Of a stretch of 10,410 nt of DNA, positions 1-5,132 are shown in pieces. Origin of the DNA: Spirochaetota bacterium (GTDB lineage: Bacteria; Spirochaetota; Spirochaetia; Treponematales; Treponemataceae); contig JAKPSR010000381.1 in NCBI GenBank assembly GCA_029571425.1, forward strand, positions 1-10,410, given 5' to 3'. The translations under genes were made by a program, and so were the position numbers. Every line of letters starts with the position of its first letter. Within the stretch, counting starts at the first letter, position 1. Under the pieces are notes generated by a model, which ran no database searches, was not told the DNA's origin, and saw nothing but the letters and a program-made list of their open reading frames with translations.

Positions 1-563
1 ACCTCGTGGGCGACCGACTTAATCTTTTCGAGGGCCGCGAGGCTCACCGGTCCGCCGGCCTCCTCGGCGGTGACCGTCAGGGTCACCACCACCTGGGTTG
101 CCGACAGGTCTTCCGAGACGAGCGACCGCTCGTACGCGTCCCACGAGAGTACGCGTCGCTTCGTCTCGGCGACTTCCTCGGCAGTTCCCGCGAAACCATC
201 CGGGACGATCGGGCGAACGACGATCGAGTCGCCCTCGCCGGTGATGTAGTCCGTCGAAAGGAGCGACGAGACCTCGTCGATGCCGGGCACCGTCGCCAGG
301 CGCGACTCGTAGTCGCGGATTTGCTCGATGAAGGGCGCGTCGAAGACCGTGCCGTACCGGCGCTCGAGCCCGACCAGGATCATGACCTGCGAGCCGAAAG
401 TATCCTCGACGTAGTCGGACTCGACGCGGGCAGGATTCGTCTTCGGTATGAAGCGATAGTTGTTGTTGTCGAGCCGCACCCGCGGAAGCTGGACGGCGAA
501 GAATGCGGTGACGAGGACGATCGCGGCGACGATCAGCCACGGCCGCTTAAAAAAGCGTTCCAT
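1..563 (-). CDS. MMPL/RND-family exporter, N-terminal part (runs off left edge)
   Basis: The reverse strand from an ATG at 561-563 is open to the window edge, giving 187 residues of a larger protein. It starts MERFFKRPWLIVAAIVLV, with a transmembrane helix at about residues 8-25. A soluble region follows, containing LDNNNYRFIPKTNPARVES and then VMILVGLER, VPGIDEVSSLLSTDYI and VVTLTV. This is the N-terminal helix plus first periplasmic porter loop of MMPL/RND exporters (hydrophobe/amphiphile efflux-3 type), common in spirochaetes. Such proteins use the proton motive force to move lipids or hydrophobic compounds across the inner membrane. The full protein should be roughly 750-900 residues with about 12 helices, but only the start is visible. 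A good ribosome site (GGAG) lies 6-7 bases upstream. The gene begins 19 bases after the tetR stop, so the two are very likely co-transcribed and the exporter is probably TetR-regulated. The substrate cannot be told. Confidence 0.85.
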   Translation of the reverse strand, partial: MERFFKRPWLIVAAIVLVTAFFAVQLPRVRLDNNNYRFIPKTNPARVESDYVEDTFGSQVMILVGLERRYGTVFDAPFIEQIRDYESRLATVPGIDEVSSLLSTDYITGEGDSIVVRPIVPDGFAGTAEEVAETKRRVLSWDAYERSLVSEDLSATQVVVTLTVTAEEAGGPVSLAALEKIKSVAHE

Positions 564-582
564 TCGTATCTCCTTTTCTCTT

Positions 583-1257
583 TCACTCTATGTCGGGAAG
601 GACGAGGGCGGACCGGTCGCACCGATCCGTTGCGAGTCCCCGCAGCATGATTTCGAAGACGCTCTTCATCTCGGCCCTGATGATCCGCACGTCCCTGTGC
701 TCGCGCGGCAGGCGGGCGACCGCCTCGATGATCCCGCTGGCCACCATCAAGAGGGAGCGCGCGATGCTTTTCGGGTCGAGTCCTGGGGCAAGGGTACCGT
801 CATCGATTCCCCTTGTGACGCACTCGACGATGCACCCGTAGAATTCCTCGGGGCCAGTCATCATGCCCGGCTCTCGGTACGGCATGATGAACGGATAGCT
901 TGGGATAATATGGTTCTTGATCCCGTAGAGGGCGATGATGTCCTCGGACGAGCCGAAGAGCTCAAGATAGCTCATCCAAACGGCCCGTATCGCCTCAAGA
1001 CCCGATTTCGCCTCCTCGAGGCGAGGGCGAACATATGAAATGACTCGGGTGGACATCTCGAAGAATATCTCCTTGAGGATCGCTTCTTTGCTTGGAAAGT
1101 AGAGATACAGGGTCGCCTTACTCAGTTCCGCGCGCTTCGCGATATCGAGCATGGTGACCGCATCGACCCCGCGCTCGACGATAAGGTCTTTGGTGATTGC
1201 CAAAATGGCCGCGTGCCGATTCTCACGTTCCCTGCTTTTGCGCTCAATAATCCCCAC
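583..1257 (-). CDS. TetR/AcrR-family transcriptional repressor
   Basis: 224 residues, the usual TetR length. The N-terminal DNA-binding domain spans about residues 14-60: the AAILAITKDLIVERGVDAVT helix, then the helix-turn-helix MLDIAKRAELSKATLYLYF (about 36-54), then PSKEAILKEIF. The C-terminal half is the variable ligand-binding/dimer domain and gives no clue to the ligand. I choose the GTG at 1255-1257 as start because GGAGG sits five bases upstream. A TTG at 1267-1269 is in frame but overlaps that ribosome site. The gene lies directly before the MMPL/RND exporter gene, a classic local-repressor arrangement. Repeated TGACCG-type sites overlap its own promoter, suggesting autoregulation. 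It looks more AT-rich than its neighbours, which could mean separate acquisition, but I have not calculated this. Family is certain, ligand unknown. Confidence 0.93.
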   Translation of the reverse strand: MGIIERKSRERENRHAAILAITKDLIVERGVDAVTMLDIAKRAELSKATLYLYFPSKEAILKEIFFEMSTRVISYVRPRLEEAKSGLEAIRAVWMSYLELFGSSEDIIALYGIKNHIIPSYPFIMPYREPGMMTGPEEFYGCIVECVTRGIDDGTLAPGLDPKSIARSLLMVASGIIEAVARLPREHRDVRIIRAEMKSVFEIMLRGLATDRCDRSALVLPDIE

Positions 1258-1261
1258 AGCA

Positions 1262-1267
1262 TCCTCC
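1262..1267 (-). promoter_or_regulatory. Ribosome binding site deciding the tetR start
   Basis: On the reverse strand the bases read GGAGGA, followed by TGCT and then GTG. The GGAGG core is five bases from the GTG at 1257, an optimal distance. The upstream TTG at 1269 would place this strong site inside the coding sequence and has no comparable site of its own, so GTG is preferred. Confidence 0.7.
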
Positions 1268-1271
1268 AAAC

Positions 1272-1322
1272 ACTGACCGTTGGTCTTTTACTAACCGCCG
1301 GTCAGGTTATAACCAACGGTCA
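1272..1322. promoter_or_regulatory. Operator cluster for the TetR repressor (three related sites)
   Basis: Three related copies of one site are visible. TGACCGTTGGT at 1274-1284 is the exact reverse complement of ACCAACGGTCA at 1312-1322. Between them, AACCGCCGGTCA (1293-1304) matches AACCAACGGTCA (1311-1322) at 10 of 12 positions. The outer copies are each a GACC-NNN-GGTC type palindrome, a form typical of TetR-family operators. The right-hand copy fits exactly between the -35 and -10 boxes of the leftward tetR promoter and abuts the -35 of the rightward hydrolase promoter. The left copy lies in the tetR 5' leader. Binding would block tetR-exporter transcription and probably affects the hydrolase gene. 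The repeats are directly visible; repressor binding is inferred. Confidence 0.75.
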
Positions 1323-1332
1323 TGCTTGTCAA
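1306..1332 (-). promoter_or_regulatory. Promoter of tetR-exporter unit
   Basis: Reverse strand: TTGACA (1332-1327), 15-base spacer, TATAAC (1311-1306). The -35 is a perfect sigma70-type match. The spacer is slightly short and consists of one of the repeated operator sites plus a few bases. Confidence 0.6.
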
Positions 1333-1353
1333 GGGGGGATAAAACAGTAAAAT
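1326..1353 (+). promoter_or_regulatory. Promoter of the alpha/beta-hydrolase gene
   Basis: TTGTCA (1326-1331), 16-base spacer, TAAAAT (1348-1353), ending about 23 bases before the start codon. Its -35 overlaps the -35 of the leftward tetR promoter through the shared bases TTGTCAA, so the two polymerases probably cannot bind at once. Confidence 0.55.
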
Positions 1354-1376
1354 GACATACGCGAGCAGGAGGCATC

Positions 1377-2216
1377 ATGAAAGGGATAGGCAGAAGGAAG
1401 GTTGTGTACACGATCGTGACGGCGATCATCGCCTGCGTGGGGGTCTACGTGGCCCTCCGCGCCCGACCCGCGCCCCGGCTCGAGTACGATAACGCCTTTT
1501 GGCCATCGAACGAGGTCGTTTCCGGGGAATGGCGGTGGTGCACGACCCCGGCGGGCATCACCTACAATCTCTATATACCTACCGGTATGGAGGGCGACGA
1601 ACTCGCGCCTTCCATACCGCTAATCGTCTGCTTTCACGGAAACGGGGGAAAGGCGACGGCCAAGGACCGATTTGGCCGGCTTTTTACCGACCCAGGCGTC
1701 CAACTTCGGCTGGATCCCAGGGGGGCCGCCGTCCTCGTGCCGCAGTCCCGGGTCGAGTATTTCTCCGACCCTGCGGGTTACGCCCGCCTCGTCGAGAACG
1801 TGATCCTCCGCCACCCGGCGATCGACCCGCGGCGGGTCGCGGCGTACGGATTTTCGCAAGGGGCGGCCTTCGCCCACGAGATCGCGATGGCCGAACCGAC
1901 GCTCTTCCGCGCGGCCGCGACCGGAAGCTCGTATTATCGGGCAAGCCTCGCCGAGCTCGCGAGGGGTACGCGGGTGCGCTTCTACTGCGCCCTCGCGAAA
2001 AACGACAAGGGAATCTACGAGCAGGGAGTCAGGACGGCGCGCGCCCTCGCCTTCATCTGCCCGAACTCGCGGTACGTGGAATACGAAAAGAGGGGGCACT
2101 TCTTCATCGAGCCAGAGGACAAGACGGGCCGCGGCGCGGAGCGCGGCGCGGAACACGGCGTTCCGCATAACGCGGAACGCTTCGTCGACTGGCTTGCCGA
2201 CGCGCTTACGCGATAA
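1377..2216 (+). CDS. Alpha/beta-hydrolase, PHB-depolymerase/LpqC-like esterase, membrane-anchored or secreted
   Basis: 279 residues. Residues 9-27 are hydrophobic after a basic start (KGIGRRK), so this is a signal peptide or signal anchor. Cys20 in AIIAC could be a loose spirochaetal lipobox, but the residues after it are hydrophobic, which argues for an anchor. The rest is an alpha/beta-hydrolase. An oxyanion strand IVCFHGNGG lies at 83-91, the nucleophile elbow GFSQG has Ser160, a probable acid is Asp210 in AKNDKG, and the catalytic His is His241 in KRGHFF. This pattern is typical of the esterase/PHB-depolymerase (LpqC-like) group, which cleaves ester bonds outside the cytoplasm; the actual substrate is unknown. 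AGGAGG lies a few bases before the ATG. It is divergent from tetR and an exporter gene and shares their control region, so it may act on the same hydrophobic compound. It converges on gltX with 26 bases between stops. Confidence 0.85.
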   Translation: MKGIGRRKVVYTIVTAIIACVGVYVALRARPAPRLEYDNAFWPSNEVVSGEWRWCTTPAGITYNLYIPTGMEGDELAPSIPLIVCFHGNGGKATAKDRFGRLFTDPGVQLRLDPRGAAVLVPQSRVEYFSDPAGYARLVENVILRHPAIDPRRVAAYGFSQGAAFAHEIAMAEPTLFRAAATGSSYYRASLAELARGTRVRFYCALAKNDKGIYEQGVRTARALAFICPNSRYVEYEKRGHFFIEPEDKTGRGAERGAEHGVPHNAERFVDWLADALTR

Positions 2217-2229
2217 GCGGGTCGACCTG

Positions 2230-2252
2230 CCCCGTCAGCGGTTTAACCGGGG
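2230..2252. terminator. Weak dyad between convergent genes
   Basis: CCCCG (2230-2234) pairs with CGGGG (2248-2252), and an alternative inner stem CGGTT-T-AACCG lies at 2239-2249. It sits at the meeting point of the hydrolase gene and gltX and overlaps the gltX stop. There is no T-run on either side, so a role as a bidirectional terminator is only a possibility. Confidence 0.25.
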
Positions 2253-3781
2253 AAGCGCTCGGCGAGCGTCCGGTCGATCCGGGCGATCGCCCGATCGACG
2301 CCGAGTATCTGTATCGAGCCGACGAGAGGAGGGCTTACCCGGCTCCCGGTGACGGCCATGCGGATCGGCATCATCAGGTCTCCGATCTTAATCCCGAGTT
2401 CCTCCGCCTTCGCGCGGAAAAGGGCGTCGGCATCCTCCTCGCCCATCCCGCCGATCTTGGCGACCACGTCCTTGGCGGCCACGAGGGCCTCGCGGGTTTT
2501 CGCCGCATCGAGTTTTTTCGGGAGGATTTCCTCCGCCGGGGGGACGGCGGGCTCGGCGAAAAGGAACGCGACCATCTGCGGCGCCTCGGTAAGGAAGTGA
2601 AGCCGCTCGCGGACAAGGGGCATGACGCGCATCAGGGTCTCGCGCTCGGCGGCCGTCGGCGTAAGGAGGGTCTCGTCGGCGAAGCGAAGCCCGGCCTTCG
2701 CGCGCGCGGCCTCGGAGTTCTCATCGGCGCCGCGCCCAAGAACGCCTGAGTTCGCGATGAAGGGCCAGGTCAGCGCGAAGAGTTCCTCGTCGGTCTTGAG
2801 GCGCATGTACTGGCCATTAAACCACTCAAGCTTCTTGTAGTCGAAGACGGCCGGCGCCTTGTTGATCTTCTCCATGCGGAAGAGGCGGCCGAATTCCTCG
2901 AGGGTATACATGTCGCGCCCATCCTCGAAGGAGCAGCCGAGCATGGCGACGTAGTTGATCAGGGCTTCCCTGAGGTATCCGTTATTCCTGAATTCGTTGC
3001 AGCTCGTGGCGCCGTGGCGCTTGGAGAGCTTCTGCCCGTCCTGGCCCATGACCATCGGGAGATGGCAATAGTCGGGATAGTCCCAGCCGAAGGCCTTGTA
3101 CATGATCACGTGCAGGGGCGTCGAGGGAATCCATTCCTGGGCGCGCATCACGTGGCTGATCTTCATGAAATGGTCGTCCACGATGTTCGCGAGGTGGTAA
3201 GTCGGGAAGCCGTCGCTCTTAAGGAGGACGGGGTCCGGGTTTACGTCCTCGTTCTTCCACTCGATGTCGCCGAGAAGCTGGTCGTGAAAGCGCGTCGAGC
3301 CTTCAAGGGGAACGGCGAGGCGAATGACGTAGGGTTTGCCGGCGGAGAGGTTCTGCTGGACCTCGGCAGGCGAGAGAGAACGGCAGTGCCGGTCGTAGCC
3401 GGGCGCCATCTTATTCATCGTCTGTATCTTGCGGATCCGCTCAAGGCGCTCCTCGTCGCAGAAACAGTAGTAAGCGCGGCCTTTCTCGACGAGCTCGAGG
3501 GCGTGCTTCCGATAGAGCTCGAAGCGCTCGGACTGGACGTAGGGGGCGTAGGGACCGCCGCGATCGCCGCCCTCGTCCCACTCAATGCCGAGCCAGGCGA
3601 GGGTATCGTACAGGTTGCGAACGTACTCCTCGGCGAACCTGGTCTGGTCCGTGTCCTCGATGCGCAGGATGAATTTCCCGCCGGTGGAGCGGGCGTAGAG
3701 GTAATTGAAAAGGGCGGTTCTAACCCCGCCAATGTGCTGCATCCCCGTCGGGGATGGGGCGTAGCGTACACGAACGTCCAC
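2243..3781 (-). CDS. gltX: Glutamyl-tRNA synthetase
   Basis: 512 residues, a normal length for this class I cytoplasmic enzyme, which charges tRNA-Glu with glutamate using ATP. The Rossmann-fold start RVRYAPSPTGMQHIGG carries the HIGH-type motif (HIGG, residues 16-19). FILRIEDTDQ follows at about 37-46. Cys106 and Cys108 in YYCFC with His132/Cys133 in YDRHC form a possible zinc site. KLSKRHG at 251-257 is the KMSKS motif. EKINKAPAVFDYKKLEW opens the C-terminal anticodon-binding half. From memory the sequence reads like Treponema GltX, and this is my main taxonomic clue. The start is the GTG at 3779-3781 with AGGAGA six bases upstream. I see no frameshift or missing catalytic motif. Whether it is discriminating (Glu only) or also charges tRNA-Gln cannot be told. 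It has its own promoter about 60 bases upstream, so it need not depend on the two upstream genes. Confidence 0.97.
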   Translation of the reverse strand: MDVRVRYAPSPTGMQHIGGVRTALFNYLYARSTGGKFILRIEDTDQTRFAEEYVRNLYDTLAWLGIEWDEGGDRGGPYAPYVQSERFELYRKHALELVEKGRAYYCFCDEERLERIRKIQTMNKMAPGYDRHCRSLSPAEVQQNLSAGKPYVIRLAVPLEGSTRFHDQLLGDIEWKNEDVNPDPVLLKSDGFPTYHLANIVDDHFMKISHVMRAQEWIPSTPLHVIMYKAFGWDYPDYCHLPMVMGQDGQKLSKRHGATSCNEFRNNGYLREALINYVAMLGCSFEDGRDMYTLEEFGRLFRMEKINKAPAVFDYKKLEWFNGQYMRLKTDEELFALTWPFIANSGVLGRGADENSEAARAKAGLRFADETLLTPTAAERETLMRVMPLVRERLHFLTEAPQMVAFLFAEPAVPPAEEILPKKLDAAKTREALVAAKDVVAKIGGMGEEDADALFRAKAEELGIKIGDLMMPIRMAVTGSRVSPPLVGSIQILGVDRAIARIDRTLAERFPG

Positions 3782-3797
3782 GGATGTCTCCTTGAAA

Positions 3798-3835
3798 CCG
3801 GCCTTCGCCGGGAAAGCCGCGCGGAGAACCGCGCG
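3798..3835 (-). other. Two small hairpins in the gltX leader
   Basis: CGCGCGG (3818-3824) pairs with CCGCGCG (3829-3835) around an AGAA loop, and CCGGC (3798-3802) pairs with GCCGG (3807-3811) around CTTC. Both lie between the predicted gltX promoter and its ribosome site. They could slow or terminate transcription, but there is no T-run and no recognisable T-box or attenuator. Confidence 0.35.
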
Positions 3836-3844
3836 TGAGTCACA

Positions 3845-3873
3845 AGTATATGAGGTTTCCCTTTCTTGGACAA
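3845..3873 (-). promoter_or_regulatory. Promoter of gltX
   Basis: Reverse strand: TTGTCC (3873-3868), 17-base spacer, TATACT (3850-3845). The -10 matches the consensus at five of six positions. The leader would be about 55-60 bases. Confidence 0.55.
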
Positions 3874-3879
3874 GGGAAA
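3856..3879 (-). other. Perfect 8-bp inverted repeat after the ACT-like gene
   Basis: TTTCCCTT (3856-3863) is the exact reverse complement of AAGGGAAA (3872-3879), with an 8-base loop. It starts eight bases after the stop of the ACT-like gene and overlaps the -35 box of gltX. It could be a weak terminator or a protein site; it lacks a T-run. Confidence 0.35.
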
Positions 3880-3886
3880 AGCGGTA

Positions 3887-4147
3887 TTACGCGGTCTGGA
3901 AAGACATCCGCTTGACGGTAACGCCCTTACAGGCGGCTACCGCCTTCTCGAGCGTGTCCCACTCGGCGGCGTCCCCGCCAAGCTCAAGGAGGATAAGCCC
4001 ATTCGTGGCGCAGTTCCGGTCGTCGGCCTCGTGAAGGCCAAGCCGCGTGCGGATGCTGCAGCCGTACTTCGTCAGGATGCCCTGCACCTCGCCGGCCTCG
4101 GCGACCCGGTTCTCGACGTGGATTCCCAGTATTCTCATCTCTTTCAT
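3887..4147 (-). CDS. Small ACT/NikR-C-like protein (TM1266-like), putative regulatory or metal-related
   Basis: 86 residues, no signal peptide, so cytoplasmic. The layout is strand (MRILGIHVEN), helix (EAGEVQGILTKYG), strand (IRTRLGLHE), variable loop, strand (GLILLELGGD), helix (WDTLEKAVAAC), strand (GVTVKRMSF). This beta-alpha-beta-beta-alpha-beta order fits an ACT or NikR-C-terminal-like ferredoxin fold. Small stand-alone proteins of this kind include the TM1266 family, linked in annotation to iron-only hydrogenase regulation. Three cysteines (30, 46, 73) are present but form no clear cluster. The ATG has GAGGAG seven bases upstream. The gene follows the NifX-like gene with 90 bases between and has its own TATACT promoter. 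Neighbourhood suggests an iron-sulphur or metal-cofactor role. The fold is a reasoned guess and the function is unknown. Confidence 0.6.
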   Translation of the reverse strand: MKEMRILGIHVENRVAEAGEVQGILTKYGCSIRTRLGLHEADDRNCATNGLILLELGGDAAEWDTLEKAVAACKGVTVKRMSFQTA

Positions 4148-4183
4148 CGATATTCTCCTCTTTTGATGGAACTCATTACTTTA

Positions 4184-4211
4184 AGTATAGCGACGCGTGG
4201 CCCGAACGCAA
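4184..4211 (-). promoter_or_regulatory. Promoter of the ACT-like gene
   Basis: Reverse strand: TTGCGT (4211-4206), 16-base spacer, TATACT (4189-4184), about 37 bases before the start codon. The -10 is identical to that of gltX. Confidence 0.45.
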
Positions 4212-4237
4212 GAAGAACGGCCCTTGCCTCTTCGCGC

Positions 4238-4603
4238 CTAGTGCCCGCCGCAATCGTGCCCGTGATCGTGCGCGGCGCAGCCCTCGCCCGAGTCCCGAAG
4301 CTTTCCCGCCGCCCAATCCTCCGCGCGGTCTCGGACCGATCCCGCGCAGCCGCGGATCACCTCGACGCCCTCGCGCTTAAGCACGCGAACGGCGCCGTCC
4401 CCCATGTTGCCGGCGACCATCAGGGACACACCCTTCCCGGCGAGGATGGACGCGACGTTCGATTTGCACCCGCATCCAGCGGGCGAATCGACCCGCTCCT
4501 CCGCGACGACGACGCCCCCGTCGACGGTAAAGACCGTAAAGTACTCGCAATGACCAAAGTGGGCGTCGATCTCCCCTCCCCTAGTCGGCATGGCAATTTT
4601 CAT
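4238..4603 (-). CDS. NifX/NifB-C-like dinitrogenase iron-molybdenum-cofactor family protein with His/Cys tail
   Basis: 121 residues. It opens MKIAMPTRGGEIDAHFGHCE, the hallmark start of the PF02579 family (NifX, NafY, VnfX and the NifB C-terminus), with HFGHCEYF at 15-22. The core continues with GKGVSLMVAGNMGDGAVRVL (57-76) and the EGVEVIRGCAG strand (79-88). Known members bind iron-sulphur or Fe-Mo cofactor precursors. Stand-alone copies are common in anaerobes that do not fix nitrogen, so this gene does not by itself show nitrogen fixation. A CGC motif at 44-46 and the tail from Cys109 to His121 (Cys109, His112, His114, His116, Cys118, His121) are likely metal ligands. The ATG has GGGG about seven to ten bases upstream. 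It heads the leftward group with the ACT-like gene and gltX. Family is secure, the cofactor is inferred. Confidence 0.88.
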   Translation of the reverse strand: MKIAMPTRGGEIDAHFGHCEYFTVFTVDGGVVVAEERVDSPAGCGCKSNVASILAGKGVSLMVAGNMGDGAVRVLKREGVEVIRGCAGSVRDRAEDWAAGKLRDSGEGCAAHDHGHDCGGH

Positions 4604-4622
4604 ACTCGAACCCCCTCAGGAC

Positions 4623-4652
4623 ACTATACCCGCGACCGACCCGCCGGGGCAA
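4623..4652 (-). promoter_or_regulatory. Promoter of the NifX-like gene
   Basis: Reverse strand: TTGCCC (4652-4647), 18-base spacer, TATAGT (4628-4623), about 20 bases before the start codon. A further perfect TATAAT on this strand (4698-4693) lacks a convincing -35. Confidence 0.45.
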
Positions 4653-4658
4653 GGTTTT

Positions 4659-4688
4659 CGCGCCGGAAAACTGGCGCGCGCGCGCGCG
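4659..4688. repeat. Alternating GC tract and hairpin between divergent genes
   Basis: Bases 4674-4688 are a 15-base uninterrupted GCGC alternation, a sequence type prone to form Z-DNA under negative supercoiling. It adjoins a 6-bp inverted repeat, CGCGCC (4659-4664) with GGCGCG (4673-4678). It lies between the NifX-like promoter and the receiver gene, where divergent transcription would create such supercoiling. Any function is inference. Confidence 0.5.
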
Positions 4689-4694
4689 ATCAAT

Positions 4695-4700
4695 TATAGT
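4695..4700 (+). promoter_or_regulatory. Possible -10 box for the phosphorelay cluster
   Basis: TATAGT lies 26 bases before the receiver-gene ATG. The expected -35 region falls in the alternating GC tract and has no TTGACA-like match, so this promoter would be weak, activated, or served by another sigma factor. Confidence 0.3.
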
Positions 4701-4726
4701 TTGTCTCATCCGGAGGATGACGAGCC

Positions 4727-5122
4727 ATGAAAACACTCATTGTTGAAGACGACTTCACGAGCAGGCTGTTCCTGCAGGGCCTGCTAAGCCCCTACGGAGA
4801 CTGCCACCTGAGCGTCAACGGCCGAGAGGCCATCCTCGCGTTCAACTCAGCCCTGGAGGACAAAAAGCCCTACGACCTCGTCTGCCTCGACATCATGATT
4901 CCGGAGATGGACGGGCAGGAGACGCTGAAGAAGATCAGGGAGGCGGAATCGGGCGCCGGGATCGCGCCGTCCGACGGCGTCAAGGTCATCATGACGACGG
5001 CGCTCGACGACTCGAAGAACATCATGGCGGCATTCCGGGAACAGTGCGACCTCTACCTCGTCAAGCCGATCGACCGCGACAAGCTTATCGAGAGCCTGCG
5101 CACGATGAAGCTGATCGCCTAG
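4727..5122 (+). CDS. Stand-alone CheY-like response regulator receiver
   Basis: 131 residues, a single receiver domain with no output domain. Phosphorylation residues are all present: acidic pair Asp8/Asp9 (VEDD), phosphoacceptor Asp55 in LVCLDIMIPEMDG, Thr91 in MTTAL, Tyr110 and Lys113 in LVKP. Such proteins carry a phosphoryl group from a histidine kinase or Hpt to a target protein, or act as phosphate sinks. A GGAGGA ribosome site lies nine bases before the ATG. The next gene, a hybrid kinase, starts ten bases after its stop, so the two are co-transcribed. The nearby Hpt domains (hybrid kinase C-terminus, CheA-like N-terminus) are the obvious phosphodonors. I leave the symbol blank because a flagellar-motor role cannot be shown from this context. 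Confidence 0.93.
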   Translation: MKTLIVEDDFTSRLFLQGLLSPYGDCHLSVNGREAILAFNSALEDKKPYDLVCLDIMIPEMDGQETLKKIREAESGAGIAPSDGVKVIMTTALDDSKNIMAAFREQCDLYLVKPIDRDKLIESLRTMKLIA

Positions 5123-5132
5123 GGCGGCGACT

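Noticed and set aside
19..540. Reverse-strand frame of 173 codons at the left edge
   Set aside because: It is a shifted frame of the MMPL/RND exporter gene; the true frame starts at 563 and shows the transmembrane helix and family pattern.
3014..3838. Forward open frame (274 codons) opposite gltX
   Set aside because: It mirrors gltX catalytic regions, including KLSKRHG and HIGG codons, and has no ribosome site or family features.
4238..4603. Evidence for nitrogen fixation
   Set aside because: NifX-family proteins are common in anaerobes without nitrogenase, and no nif structural or assembly genes are in the window.
3866..4699. Forward open frame (277 codons) spanning the ACT-like and NifX-like genes
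   Set aside because: It runs opposite two genes with good ribosome sites and family motifs, and crosses their intergenic promoters.
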